From Siphonodentalium dalli (Eukaryota; Mollusca; Scaphopoda; Gadilida; Siphonodentaliidae): a stretch of DNA of 64,000 nucleotides. The stretch is from the NCBI GenBank assembly GCA_032622095.1, contig CP136069.1, positions 103,324,278-103,388,277 of the forward strand, written 5' to 3'. The notes below the pieces were generated by a model. That model saw nothing but the letters and a program-made list of their open reading frames with translations, searched no databases and had not been told where the DNA came from. This document shows, in pieces, positions 24,195 to 36,860 of the stretch. Made by a program: the position numbers and the translations under genes. Position 1 is the stretch's first letter, and each line of letters starts with the position of its first letter.

Positions 24195-24979
24195 TTATAA
24201 TTAATGCCCACGCAGTCTCAATGTCATTTATTAACATTATGAATGTGAGTATACTATGTGAGTCTAATGACCAAAAGACACATGAATTATGATTATCATT
24301 ATGAAAAATATGTTTATCAACAAATGTTATATATTACAAAAAGTGGACATGAAAACAAGTCAAACTATGAATAGTATGATCACTACAATTAGAATCTAGG
24401 AGTAGGACATGTAAACTGCCAAATTGGTGAATTGTTTTGACTGTTCATTTCTAAATTATTGCTGTAACTAGTACACCTGATCACACCTGGCAGTCACGTG
24501 GAATTCTTGAAATATGACAGCTGTCATTGAAATATTTCTTCCGTAAAACACGTTTGGGTCGGTACCCGGTATACATGATATTCAAATTACCAATGCAATC
24601 ATGAATGGTGAGATCTATTAAATTAATTTCATTTTGAAAGTCGTTACTAACATAACTTCAGTCTTCATCCAGGTGAAAATGACAAAAATAGAATACAGAA
24701 TGTCGTGTTGTTTATTACAAAAATGGTCTCAAACGGCATAAAAACTCACCTTTCTGACTCCCCAACGGACACCCTTGGAAACGTGAGATTCTGATAATTC
24801 ATGACAGTTGGTGTACAATTAATTCAGCTGCAATAGACGCCAGAGTTTTCTCTTTTTATTGCGACGAGAAAGCACTGTTTTGATTAGAACAATCGGAGTT
24901 GAACTACCTTTAGCAATGGCGGACAGAATCGGAGTGCGTTACCGATTGGCCCATCAAATGACGTCGAGTGACGTATCTA
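24195..24979 (+). repeat. Right copy of the 0.78-kb duplication
   Basis: Uninterrupted counterpart of 19609-19752 plus 21431-22075. It ends about 240 bp upstream of the helicase start codon. If the repeat carries a promoter it could now act on that gene; this is only inference. Confidence 0.75.
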
Positions 24980-25219
24980 TCCTTCCTTCATCTATGTCAG
25001 TACCACCATGTTCGTTTAGGTTGTGACGTCGTCGCTGACGGCGCAATCTAAAAATAAACGTCGGGCTTCCCCAAAGCACCGAGTTGCCCCAGCTAACCTT
25101 TTGAGTGCACTCGGCACACCCTTTTCTTAACCAATGAAATTCAACCTGCGTCGTTATGTGATTGTTTTGTATCTAATGTAAACATAAACAAGGACCAGGT
25201 GCTAAAAAAAATTGTCACG

Positions 25220-28200
25220 ATGGACTGGTTTGTTGCGAGTCGATTGGCCTTGCAGAAGCTAAACAAACATAGGGGAACAAATTTTAATGTTCTGAAGCCA
25301 CAGCAATCAAAGTGTATTCAAGCAATTTTGAATGGAGATGTTATTGCAAATTTGCCTACGGGTTATGGGAAGTCACTTGTGTTTGAGATACTTCCCCATT
25401 TATTTGAAACTGAAAGTCAAAGTGTTACAGTCGATCATGAAGCCATTGAAGCAGCAATAATAATAATAAGGCCATTGAACTCTATAATTGAGGAACAGGC
25501 CGCCAGACTTGGACAATATTGTTTCCGGGTGGATGGCATTGCAGCAAAGAATGATACTGGTTTCATTAATTGTCAATTTAAGTATTTCATTGGTCACCCA
25601 GAGTCAATGTTAGATCAAAGTTTAACAACTATATACAGAAGTTCCAAATGGCAGGACAAAATAAAATGCATAGTCATAGATGAAGCCCATGTAGTGAGTA
25701 AATGGGGCTCAGGATTCAGGCCAAAGTTTTCAGAATTGGGGAAACTGCGATCCCTTTTCACCAAGGCCAATGTGTTATGTTTATCTGCTACAATATCACC
25801 AAACATCAATGAGGATATCCAGAGAATTCTGTCCATGAAAAATGTAACCAGTGTCAAATCAAGTGTTGATAGGCCCAATATTTCCATGGACGTTATCAAA
25901 ATAAAAAACAACACGGATCAATCTTTCCGGGAAACAATCTTGAAAGCCGTATATTACAAAATTGGTCAGGGAAGATGTTGAATTTCCGAAAACGGTGATA
26001 TACTGCAAACTGCACTGGTGTGGTTTGGGGTGGGAAGAGGCAGCACGGATTTTAAATGAAGACCAACAAGATCTGGTGGAGTGCACAGTTGCCCAGTACC
26101 ATACTTTAAACATATTTTATTCGTATATAAATATACAAAAGGGATCGGGGCACAAGTTATTTCAACTTAGGTAGTCCCTCTCCCGTACAAAATTTACAAT
26201 ACATTGTTATAAGATGACAAAAGGCGATAACAGGAACGTTTGTACATGGTGAGAAAACAATTTGAATTTGCATTATGTCGAATAACATCTTTCAGCGTAT
26301 GTTTATGGATTACCAATTAGAACGAGCATAAATATGTGCATATCTATATCTATTGTGATCATGTACAAAATGGCTCCTGTACAAATGATGTGAGTCATTA
26401 TTAAAGTTTTTTAAATGGTGATTTATCAAGGAACTATCGATTTATATGATGTTGTGTTAACTGAATACGGTCAGGGGTTGGGGGGTTCTGCAAAAAAATA
26501 AGAATAAACACAGGGGTGAGATGGACTAATGGTATGACAGACAATATTTCCACATGAAGAATTCCAAATAACATAAGAAAATTAAATTTTAGTATATCTT
26601 GATGTGTACACATTTTTCTTGTGCGCATATGGGGGGTCTGTTAAGCCAAATTTTTTTTTCAACCCTGTGTGGTTTTTTTTGGTTTTGCAGGACTCCCGGC
26701 AATAGTTCCTTGATAACTGGTCAGATTTAACCCTTTCTATACTATATATTGATTCTCTAATTAGTTCGAAAACTACATTGGAAGGGTCTATTTTTCATCT
26801 GTAAGGATGTGTAGGAAATAAAAGTAGACAATGGATAACAAAAAGTACAGAATTTTTTTTATGCTGTGACCAACAGGGGGGGGGGGGGGGCGGAAAAAAC
26901 TGCGGGACACAACGTACCGGGGGGTGGGGGGTACCTAGGCGTAAACAATTTACACGTAAATTTTGTCCTTATTCATTTAGGAGGGTTGTCGGAAATTTTT
27001 TTCCAAATATGTATTTTCAGACTCACAACTTCAATTTTCTCTCATTTTATAGAATATGGATTAACCTTAATATCCAAATCATATATACACGAGTAGTACA
27101 ATCCACCTAAAACAATTTTGGATAACCACTGTCTTGGTTTACAAATTCAAACAATTAACATTTTGTTCTAATCAAATGTACATACTAGTACATACTAGTA
27201 ATGATTCAAACCAAAATTAGTACTGTGCCATGTATATGTTTCCGATTTATCATTTTCTATAGAAAAGTGAGGAATACAAAAAGGACTTACTCCAGCAGAT
27301 GACGATAAACATGAGCATCAGCATCAGCCTTTCCCCTATAAAATAAGATATGAAGTTAAAGAGTAATTTCAACACTCATGAACAATGAGAACATTATTGA
27401 AAGTACACCATGGTCTTCACAAACAGTGAGAAATCCAAATATTATGGTCAGTTCAGGCCTAGCTTAATCAGTACAAATCTTTATTATCTTTCAGGAAAGA
27501 TCTAAAATTAAAACTTTATATTCATGAACAAAATAATTTCACTTGAATATTTTGAGAGATAACCTTATTTTCTCTCCATATCTTCTAAGCTGAAAATAGA
27601 CGCTCTTTATTGTTGTTATTATTATTAAACTGAGCTCCACGGCACCTATCCCATGACAATCCCACCTATCCCATGACAATCCCTGGTCAAGTTACGGCTA
27701 TGTACCAATTTTCTTCTAAGCTGATAATAAGGCTCTTTATTGATCATCTATCTTTGTTCATATAATTTATTAGTCCCCCTTTAATGCATGGCATTCCCCT
27801 TGTCAAATTAAACCTGTGTAACAATTTTCAGCCCCATGAGTCCAAACATTTTAGGTACACATGTAATTAATTATTTTATTTAATTAATCATGAGTCCCCC
27901 TTTAAATGATCTGATGTCAATGGCACCTATCCCATAACACTCCCCGTTAAATTATCATTTTGTTCAGCTTATGTTCAAGAGATTGGTAGGGCAGGCAGGG
28001 ACGGTAGTCAGGTTGAAGCCACTCTTTTCTATTGTTCTTCTGATATTGCGGTCAATGTTCCTGGTATGACAGATCCAATGCGAAATTTTTGTAAGAGAGA
28101 TACTTGTCAAAGGGAATTCATTTGCAATTATTTTGGAACAAGTTTGAATAGCATACAAAATTGCCATAGATGCTGTGATGTTTGCCGGAAATTTTGCCCA

Positions 28201-28509
28201 TGCAGCGAGTGCTCTGACCAGGTGATGTCAAGCTCAGAAGAAAGCTCAACAGTAAATGAATCAAGTAATGCAAAACATGTCATTAAATACTTCTTAATGT
28301 CATACTTCATCCAAGAAAATCCACCAGGACAATTATCCTCTATGTACACTGGATTATCAGAGGATATTGCAGAGGCATTGGCAACAAATTATAATATGTT
28401 CAATTCTGCTGAAGCTGTGAAGGCTGCTTTTCCGTATTTGCATGACACTTATATTCAAAATATAATTTCGATCATTCAACAAGTGTTGTCGCAGCTAAGA
28501 ATAATGTGA
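25220..28509 (+). pseudogene. RecQ-family DNA helicase gene, interrupted
   Basis: RecQ helicases unwind DNA 3' to 5' with ATP. Start ATG at 25220 ('MDWFVASRLALQKLNKHRG'). First block, 25220-25963: 'LKPQQSKCIQAIL' (motif 0), 'NLPTGYGKS' (Walker A), 'VIDEAHVVSKWG' (DExH) and 'LCLSATIS' (motif III). A one-base frameshift at 25964-25965 moves the frame to 25966-26110 ('REDVEFPKTVIYC', 'ECTVAQYHTL', motif IV region). A short piece at about 27264-27310 reads 'KSEEYKKDLLQQM', which plausibly continues motif IV. The last block starts after an AG acceptor near 27966: 'YVQEIGRAGRDGSQ' (motif VI), then the RecQ zinc site (Cys in 'RDTCQREF' and 'NCHRCCDVC'), ending at TGA 28507-28509. Motif V is missing. 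Either exons are lost, or insertions lie in the 26112-27960 gap. Probably non-functional. Confidence 0.85.
26180..27960. other. Gap inside the helicase gene: intronic or inserted DNA
   Basis: AT-rich, with a G15-type run near 26877-26890 and homopolymer tracts. 27580-27960 is a degenerate tandem array, unit roughly 120-140 bp, of phrases such as 'cacctatcccatgacaatcc' and 'ttctaagctgataata'; the same phrases occur at 9080-9340. No splice donor follows 'QYHTL' at 26110, which argues for an insertion or deletion there rather than a normal intron. Confidence 0.5.
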
Positions 28510-28839
28510 TGAGATATGGTAGGTTCACAATTCATTGAAAAATTACACAAAAATCTTCGATAATTATTGCTATTTTACTCAATACTCAAGTTATCATGCG
28601 ACAAGGATGGGATGGACAGATGGATGGACAGTCGCACATGCTGATTATTATAGTCCCCCTAATTTTCTTGGGGGGGGGGGGGCAAAAAGCAATGCACATG
28701 AGAATAGAATACTGATTATCAATTACTTGTGCATGATTGGCAATTGGCAATATGATATACTTCACACTCAAACTTAACGTGATTCAAATGAGCATTGTAA
28801 TCAATTTGATTATATTTGGTATCAATTGCAATGTAGATA
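28510..28839. other. Spacer between two convergent genes
   Basis: 330 bp between the 3' ends of the helicase (plus) and the DUF6589-like gene (minus). It contains a G13-14 run at 28668-28681 and no ORF of note. It presumably holds both polyadenylation regions. Confidence 0.5.
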
Positions 28840-30504
28840 TTAATTTCCAATCTCAGACATCCACTTGCGTGACTGATCATTCAGCCAGCAAACCATATTT
28901 GATGTTTTGAGATTGGAAAGTAATGAGGTCCCCATCTTTGGGAATCCATGATGGCTTCTACCAGGTGTTTCCTGAAATACTTTCTTCAGTAGCAGATCAT
29001 CAATCATGGATCGCTCATCTCCTTCGGCAGATACCTTGGAGTGAGATGTACTTCTCTCACGAACTGACGAGGCTTTCTTGAAGTTATTGGTTATCATCTG
29101 CAAACTGTAAAGAGCACTGGTCCGCCTTTCTATGTTGCCTTCCGTCTGGTTTGAAAACATGTGCTTGACATTTCTCTTGATGTCCTTGATATAATGTTCC
29201 ATACGGAGATCTGCAGGGATGTAGTTATTTACTTGGCCATCATGGGTATTAACAAACATACCATAAAACTCCTCATTAGCAGCTTTGGGAGAAAGCATGC
29301 AAATTTGATGTGTTAGAAATCTCTGGATTTCCGAGGCATATTTAGATCTGTTGTTCGCTGTTCTCAAGTAGATCATTACTAATTTTAGTACTGCCAGGCC
29401 AAAAGCTCGCTCGGGCATCGCTGTCACATCTAACAGACTGGAGTACATCATTCCCAATTCCATTACTCGATGGCTGTAGTTTTTTACCAAATCCTGAGGT
29501 GGTGGAGTTTCTGGAATTTTGTCCGTTGGCAATATTAAGTCTGCTCTCTTCCCATTTCTCAAATTTATTTTAACAACAATTCCATCAACTGTAAACAAGT
29601 TAGGAAAGTTTGTATGATGTTGCTAAAAAATTTCATTCAGAGAAAGAAAATAATTTAAAGGCACCCTTAGCATCGCAAATTTATAAGATATGAGTACTCC
29701 CTGGTAATGTAAATGATTATGTTAGAAAAAATATTCAAGAGTACATTATAAATGTAATTGAAACTTTATAGATCTACTGGCTTCAGGGTAGAGGAAAACT
29801 GTGGAGTTGGCAGAAACGAAAACCTTGGAAAAATTTGTTAATTCAGTATAATATAAGCTTGTATCAATTTAATGATGGTAATGATGTCATGGCACAGTTC
29901 CTCACTTAGTTACGTCATGGTATTTCCATGTCCATTATCGTAAAATTGTATTTTTTTCTCGAAAAGATTGCTGATTTTGTTCATGCTTTATAAGTACAGA
30001 ATACCATACCTTTAACAAGCTCCTTCGGTTTTATTCGCAAGTCTTGTATCTGCCCTTTTGATGTTTGGAATACATATTTATCAATGATATTTCTCATGTG
30101 GATTTTCAGCCATTGGATTTTCTCATAATGTGAAGTCCAGTCCTTTGGCGGGCAGTTTACAGTTGGTGTTGAGTTCAGCTCCTGCATTCCGAAATAATCC
30201 ATCACTGCTGCAGCGATATAAGAAGATGTGAATGAAGTAATGAAGTCTTTGTTCTGGTCATACGCCTTCCTTACATCGGCATTTACTTGTGACCTGCCAA
30301 TTCTGTTCTTTTCACAGTGAAGGGTACCTAGATCTCCAGAACTTTTCTCATTATTGAGCTGTTTCATAATGAGCTCCTGCACATTCATGGCCAGGTGGAA
30401 CATTTCAAATGTAATGGGAGACAAATGGGCAAAGTTCTCCTGTGGTGTTGTTCCCTGCGCTCTCAATCTTTTTGCTCCTGAAAACCTTTCCCGGGTCATC
30501 TGAT
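28840..30504 (-). CDS. DUF6589-like protein, two spliced exons, 5' end not found
   Basis: Minus-strand gene. Exon A, 30504-30010, follows an acceptor (CAG at 30507-30505) and ends at a GTATGG donor. Exon B, 29588-28840, follows 'tttacag' and ends in a stop. The 421-nt intron (29589-30009) is phase 1 and both exons are fully open: G from exon A plus TT from exon B makes Val, giving about 413 residues. Exon A begins mid-codon so that 'QMTRERFSGAKRLR' follows Asp from an earlier exon. The pattern [D]Q-x-T-x-E-R, 'FHLAMNVQELIMKQL', 'GDLGTLHCEKNRI' and 'KDFITSF..SYIAAAVMDYFGM' matches my recollection of the DUF6589 family, widespread in fungi and invertebrates and suspected to be transposon-related. 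Function unknown. The N-terminus is missing; a minus-strand ORF at 30761-30946 could contribute but has no support. It converges on the helicase gene 330 bp away. Confidence 0.6.
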
Positions 30505-31032
30505 CTGTCGGGAGCGTAACGTTACGGAGTAGTAAGCGGAGTGGACTGAGCCAGCGACGGGACTACCTCCACTGGGGCCCATAGGTCCGAATCGCCCGGA
30601 TGTAAAAAAAAATTCAGGTTGATGGAGTATAGAAATTAGTGACGTCACAGCTATACTTGCGTCGCTTACGAACCGTAAAACAACCGTTGGGTTGTGATTA
30701 TATATATACCCTGCATTGAAAATAAAAGTGGGCAATAGTACGGCCCATTAGAAACCTACTTTATGTAACTTGAAACTCGGGAAATGAGTTGAGATCAAGT
30801 CTAAAAGCGTGCGGAATCGTTTTTGTTTTTCGCAGAGACAGTGAAGTGCGAACATATTTCTGGAAACTTTCTTGGAAGTTCAAAACATTTCCGAAAGATC
30901 CTGGTGCATATTTATAAACCATGTCCGGCCAAACAGTCGAGCGCATGGTTCAATTGAGAAACAATTACACTGAAAAATGTGAATGTGGAAACATGGATTA
31001 TTAAAATACCTTATTTATTAACTGGGAAAACA
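30505..31032. other. Upstream region of the DUF6589-like gene
   Basis: Contains minus-strand ORFs 30496-30735 and 30761-30946 with no recognisable motif, and a CpG-rich patch at 30510-30600. It should contain an intron and an upstream exon ending in a G of a GAT codon, which was not found. Confidence 0.4.
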
Positions 31033-32298
31033 GGGAACATGTCGCTATTCCGAAGGTTCGCTATTCCGAAGGTTCGCTATTCCGAAGGTTCTCTATTCCG
31101 AAGATTTTTGTTATTTTAAAGGTTAATTCTATATTCTAAAGTATTGAGAGGGTTCTTTATCACGAAGACTCTTTTTATGAAGGAAATAACTTAAAACATT
31201 CAAACAATAAATGTGATCGACTTTTTTCTTCGCGGGTTTCCTTGAGATTAAATGTTATTACGTATGACGTTATTTCCCAAAACATATTCACGTCAGGCAG
31301 CCCACACAATTGCTATGTTTCCATACGATTTAATGTCATCACGTATGACGTTATATCTCAATAATCTAAGAATACGCCAGCTAAAGGCTAATTTTCGAGT
31401 CACCGACTATTTTTTTTATAGTGCATTGATATCAGGTTTTAATAACAATATGTGCCTTAAAATATGATTAAAACACTATAGTTCATCACCATTTGAAACG
31501 TCTGTATCAGAAGATGTCCATAGAGAAATAGAAAACAGCTTAAATAATAAAAAGATCCCCCCGTTATGGCTCCTAGAATGCAACATAATCCAACCTAATG
31601 TATTTTCAATTGTAGGGGAATAACACTATCTTTAAAATATAGAGTTAATCCCCCTCCATTGAAAATAATACACTTTGTGCAACAAAATCAGAAGAACCTT
31701 AAGCACAAAAACACGTCGTTAACTCAACAAAAACAACATGTTCACAGTTTATTACACCGGATAAGCTGATAATACAGTGCTAGAGAGCTTCCTATTTCCA
31801 ATGGTATATATACAATGTACTGGCATATATGTTATATATGTGATCTGGGTATTCGAAAATTAAGTGGGCCTTTAATGTTGATGTTTCTTTCAAATACAGA
31901 TAGCCAGTTCGGAAAAACTATAATTCTTACATGTAGTTTATTGCAGTCATCGTGTTTTCAACTTTCCATAATAAACGATAAACTAATACAGTCTAAGCGT
32001 CTTGCTATTAATAACGGACATCTGGAACAATTTGGGAATTAGAAGTGGGTGTATATATGTACTATATGTGAATACTAGCGTAATAGTAATTTTCATTCAT
32101 TGTGTGTTTTTTTGTGGTGGGGGTGCAAATTTTCATTCATTTCTGGTTAAATACGCCCAGAATAGAAAACCTTCGGAATAGCGAACCTTCGGAATAGCGA
32201 AACTTCGGAACAATGAACCATCGGAATTATGAACCTTCGGAATAGCGAACCTTCGGAATAATGAACCTTCGGAATAGAGAACCCTACCCGGGAAAACA
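31024..32298. mobile_element. Foldback element with arms made of 16-bp tandem repeats
   Basis: The core at 31033-32289 (1257 bp) starts 'gggaacatgtcgctattcc', and the reverse complement of its right end starts 'gggtagggttctctattcc'. The left arm has about three copies of the 16-bp unit 'gaaggttcgctattcc' (31060-31102). The right arm has seven copies in the opposite orientation (about 32168-32282). Both sides are flanked by the same 9 bp, 'gggaaaaca' (31024-31032 and 32290-32298). The interior has a direct repeat 'cgtatgacgttat' (about 31261 and 31341) in a segment that resembles 62400-62455. No transposase. A 9-bp duplication with GGG ends points to Mutator-like mobilisation. Confidence 0.75.
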
Positions 32299-33224
32299 AG
32301 CTTTCTCATTCTTAACGCAATAGACATTTTGATGATATGTTCCCGAAGACTGTAGATCAGTCGCTAAGGGCATCTTCACATTTACACACGTTTAGTCAAA
32401 GACTAACGTGTATTTTATTTAATTGTGTCGGTAATTGTAATTGGCTTTGATGGTTTTTGCCGCTGAAGTGCAATGGCATACACAAATCATTCTAGCCAAA
32501 CTAGTAATTTAACCCATTAACCAATCTTCACACCCTTCATATCAGCGATGTCTATATTGTTCTATAAATATGTCAAACAACTGGTACGGTATTTCTAAGA
32601 CCACCATTTAGTGTAATTAGTGTACTAGATCAACTGGAGATAACAGAGATATTCTGTCCGTACACACAAATATTTCAGCGATGGATGAACTGAAATTTGA
32701 TATCCAGATTTTTTATCGATCTCCCAAACGAGGGGCCAGCACCCGTGGTTCAAACTGTTGTTGGCAAGACACCACAAAACATGCCAAATGTGTAATGGGC
32801 GCAAGTATATAGGCAGCTCCAGTGAGTGCATTCTAGTTCCCTCTATTTTCAGATCAATATCTTACATTAACCACCTGGATTATGCGACTGTGTGACATGG
32901 TTAATGATGTTTAATACATGAATCAAGCTGCTTTTAAAGATGCATAGCATTGGAATATATTACATTCTCTTAAAGGACACGCACAGATGTGGATATAAAT
33001 ATATCGGCACATAATTCATTTTGAATAAAAATTGTGTGTAAAATTTCGTTGTAAAATTCACGTATATTTGAAATTTAAAGCATCCATAAATCTGTTATTT
33101 CGAATATAAATGGTGCTTAAATTGCACGTATGTTTGGAACTTAATTTCATGTAAACGTCGCGTATTTTCGTTTTACGTCATACAAAGATCATGTAAGTTT
33201 CCATAAATTTGACATATAGGTGGG
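32299..33224. other. Non-coding spacer
   Basis: AT-rich. Short ORFs lack motifs. No structure beyond local low complexity. Confidence 0.35.
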
Positions 33225-34497
<1,273 letters not shown>

Positions 34498-34592
34498 AAC
34501 AAGGTGTTAGATGGTCAACAAGGTGTTCGATGGTTAACAAGGTGTTCGATGGTTAACAAGGTGTTCGATGGTTAACAAGGTGGTCGATGGTC
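34498..34592 (+). repeat. 19-bp minisatellite, five copies
   Basis: Five consecutive 19-bp units of 'aacaaggtgttcgatggtt'; units 2-4 are identical and the outer two carry one or two changes. Confidence 0.92.
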
Positions 34593-34919
34593 CAATTGCT
34601 ATGTGGGTTATTGACCATTTCTAAACTAAATACTTATTGACGAGCATTTGCCATAGGAAATTTAAAGATAGTAAGTTTCAACAAACGATCTTATTATTTG
34701 AACAAATACCTCCAATAAATAGGATTAATTTGTTCTTGTATTATGTAACATCTGCTTATTTTCATAAAAAAAACACCAGCAGGTGAATACTAGACCATTC
34801 CACATATATCTTTTATAGGGAAGAGGGAAACGTTTCCACTCAAAATCGTGATTTCAGAATAGCCTGGGTAAAAACATTGGTGATGAAATAATGGAGTACA
34901 AATGCTTCATACTAACGCG

Positions 34920-35270
34920 TGGGTTCGACTTAGCTGTAGTGGACTCTCCCACTGGGCTGAGGGGTCCCGGTTGCCAGTCAAAAACTGCTAATCAATTTTT
35001 AAAAAATCGACGCCTTAATTTACCTGGATTTAGACCTCTAGATGCTAGAATTTTGCATTTTTCAGATTTCAATATTTTATCCCGTTGTGGCCGATGGTGT
35101 GCTGGTCCCTCCCCGGTGTCCAGTTAAAAACTGCTAATAAATGAAAAAAAATCTAGGCCTGAATTTGCCTGGAGTTAAACTTCTAGATGCAAGGATTTTG
35201 CAATTTTCAGGTTCCGATTTCAAAATGTTCTACCACCGGCCGGGCCCAGTGGGTCCCCTTACCTCAGAGT
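34920..35270 (+). repeat. Diverged tandem duplication of about 147 bp
   Basis: 34976-35098 and 35124-35235 share 'aaaaactgctaat.aat', 'cctgga.tta.acctctagatgc' and 'attttgca.ttttcag' in the same order. The borders carry GC-rich complementary words ('cccactgggctg' near 34949 and 'gggcccagtgggtcccc' near 35243), so the pair may sit inside a small inverted-repeat element. Confidence 0.6.
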
Positions 35271-35658
35271 TAGACTAGTATTCACTAAAATAAACTAATA
35301 TCAAGGCTGTGAGGTGCCAGTTTGAAAATTTCAATCCAATATGTGCGGTGCAATTGGTATTACGCGAACTTGGGAGTTTAGCCAGGTTCAAGGGGGGTGG
35401 GGGGAGGGGGGGGGTGGAGTTGGAAATTTCAAGGTGGACACCCCCGAAGAAAGAACGAAGACCCTATAGCCACGGCCCTGTCTGTGTTTAAACACAAGAA
35501 ACGTTCTATAAATCATTGCCGATACGTTTCTGTTCAGAATATGAGAACTATAACCGAATAGTTTAATTCTCGAATTATGGCACCGGAGAACACTTCATGT
35601 CCATTTTATAATTCCGAAACTGGGTATAAAATAATTAGGTTGATATATCTCGGTTAAG
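35271..35658. other. Non-coding spacer with a G-rich run
   Basis: 35391-35416 is almost pure G. No gene recognised. Confidence 0.35.
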
Positions 35659-36470
35659 GGTCAGACGCACGTTTTGCTAGCATTTCCTGGGATTTCAAAA
35701 TGGATTTTCTCAAAATCTGTCAGAATTTCTTTGTTAAATTTGGTACAAACGATTATTCCACTGTTTTCATGTACCAAGGTAGCAAAAACTTATGCAAAAT
35801 ATATTTATTTTTTTCGAAAGTGCAGTTCATATATCCATGATATCTTATTTGAAGATCATGAGAGGAGACTTAATATTCTTAATTGTGAAATGTAATGATT
35901 ATTTTCATTTAGAAAGACAACTACCCATAAATCATTTTCTATATTTGAGAATGTTCGTGTCATGCGTGATGACCAATGAACAATTGGGCTGAGATTAGTT
36001 ATGGGTTCATAGCCAAGTTAAAGCTGACCACCATAACTCTTAACATTATGTCCTTATTCCAGTTGATTGCTCCCGGCTTGATTGGACCATACTGCATATC
36101 AACATTTGTTTTCATTGGGCTGGAATATGTGTGATTGCTTTATTCTGCATTATAATATATGGGGTATGATGCTATATTATGCAATTGAAAATCTAACTCA
36201 ATATTATGATACAAATGAGGCCTCCTCTCATGGAGCCAAGACAATAATAAGCTATTTGTTGATTGGAGTGTTATGTGAAATTATTAATTATTCTAGCCGT
36301 CTTGGTACCGAAATGGACAAAAAAGAAAATCATAATTTCAATTGCTCAGATTTTATATACAGTGAAGATGATGATTTGTGAAATTCAAGATTTTTCGCCA
36401 AAAATATATATTACCAGAGAAGTTCTTTGATGAAACTGTCTTGCCATTTTTGAAAAACGTGCGTCTACCG
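35659..36470. mobile_element. Candidate TIR element, about 0.8 kb
   Basis: 'ggtcagacgcacgttttgc' at the left and the reverse complement of the right end near 36451-36470 ('ggtagacgcacgtttttc') form a TIR of about 17 bp. The interior is AT-rich with a weak ORF (36082-36381). No convincing target duplication, so confidence is modest. Confidence 0.45.
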
Positions 36471-36629
36471 TTTGACTAAGCATTTGCTATCCGACGTAAC
36501 TATCCCCATCCCTCTCTCGTAATGCACCACCGGTCTATTCACTGTGCTGATATCCAGTCAACACCATACTGGATATCAAAGGATAACCGACAGACAAAAT
36601 CCGATTAGCGATGCGAAGAAGTAAACGGG

Positions 36630-36749
36630 GACTGAATCACAGGTCCCCAGAACAAAAATTGACCCGATCCCCAAAAGTACTTAATCCTATAGGATTAAGT
36701 ACTATTGGGGATGGGGTCAATTTTTGTTCTGGGGACCTGTGGACTGAAT
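36630..36749. mobile_element. 104-bp hAT-like MITE with 8-bp target duplication
   Basis: The core at 36638-36741 is almost a complete palindrome: 'cacaggtccccagaac' at one end and its reverse complement at the other, with about 50-bp arms meeting at 'tcctataggat'. It is flanked on both sides by 'gactgaat' (36630-36637 and 36742-36749). An 8-bp duplication and ends starting CA are typical of hAT-mobilised elements. The arms differ by only a few bases, which suggests a young copy. Confidence 0.85.
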
Positions 36750-36860
36750 ATGTTCGGTTTCAGTTTTCGCGAGATTTTCGTCTCCGGTAACCATCATACA
36801 AGATGCTACCCCCTCTTCATCTTCTATAAAAAATGAAACCAAATTATCGACAATCCAGTG

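Noticed and set aside
26866-27096. Glycine-rich ORF
   Set aside because: Driven by the G-run at 26877. No supporting evidence.
34498-34592. Possible CRISPR-like array
   Set aside because: Units are contiguous 19-mers with no spacers, in a eukaryotic context. It is a minisatellite.
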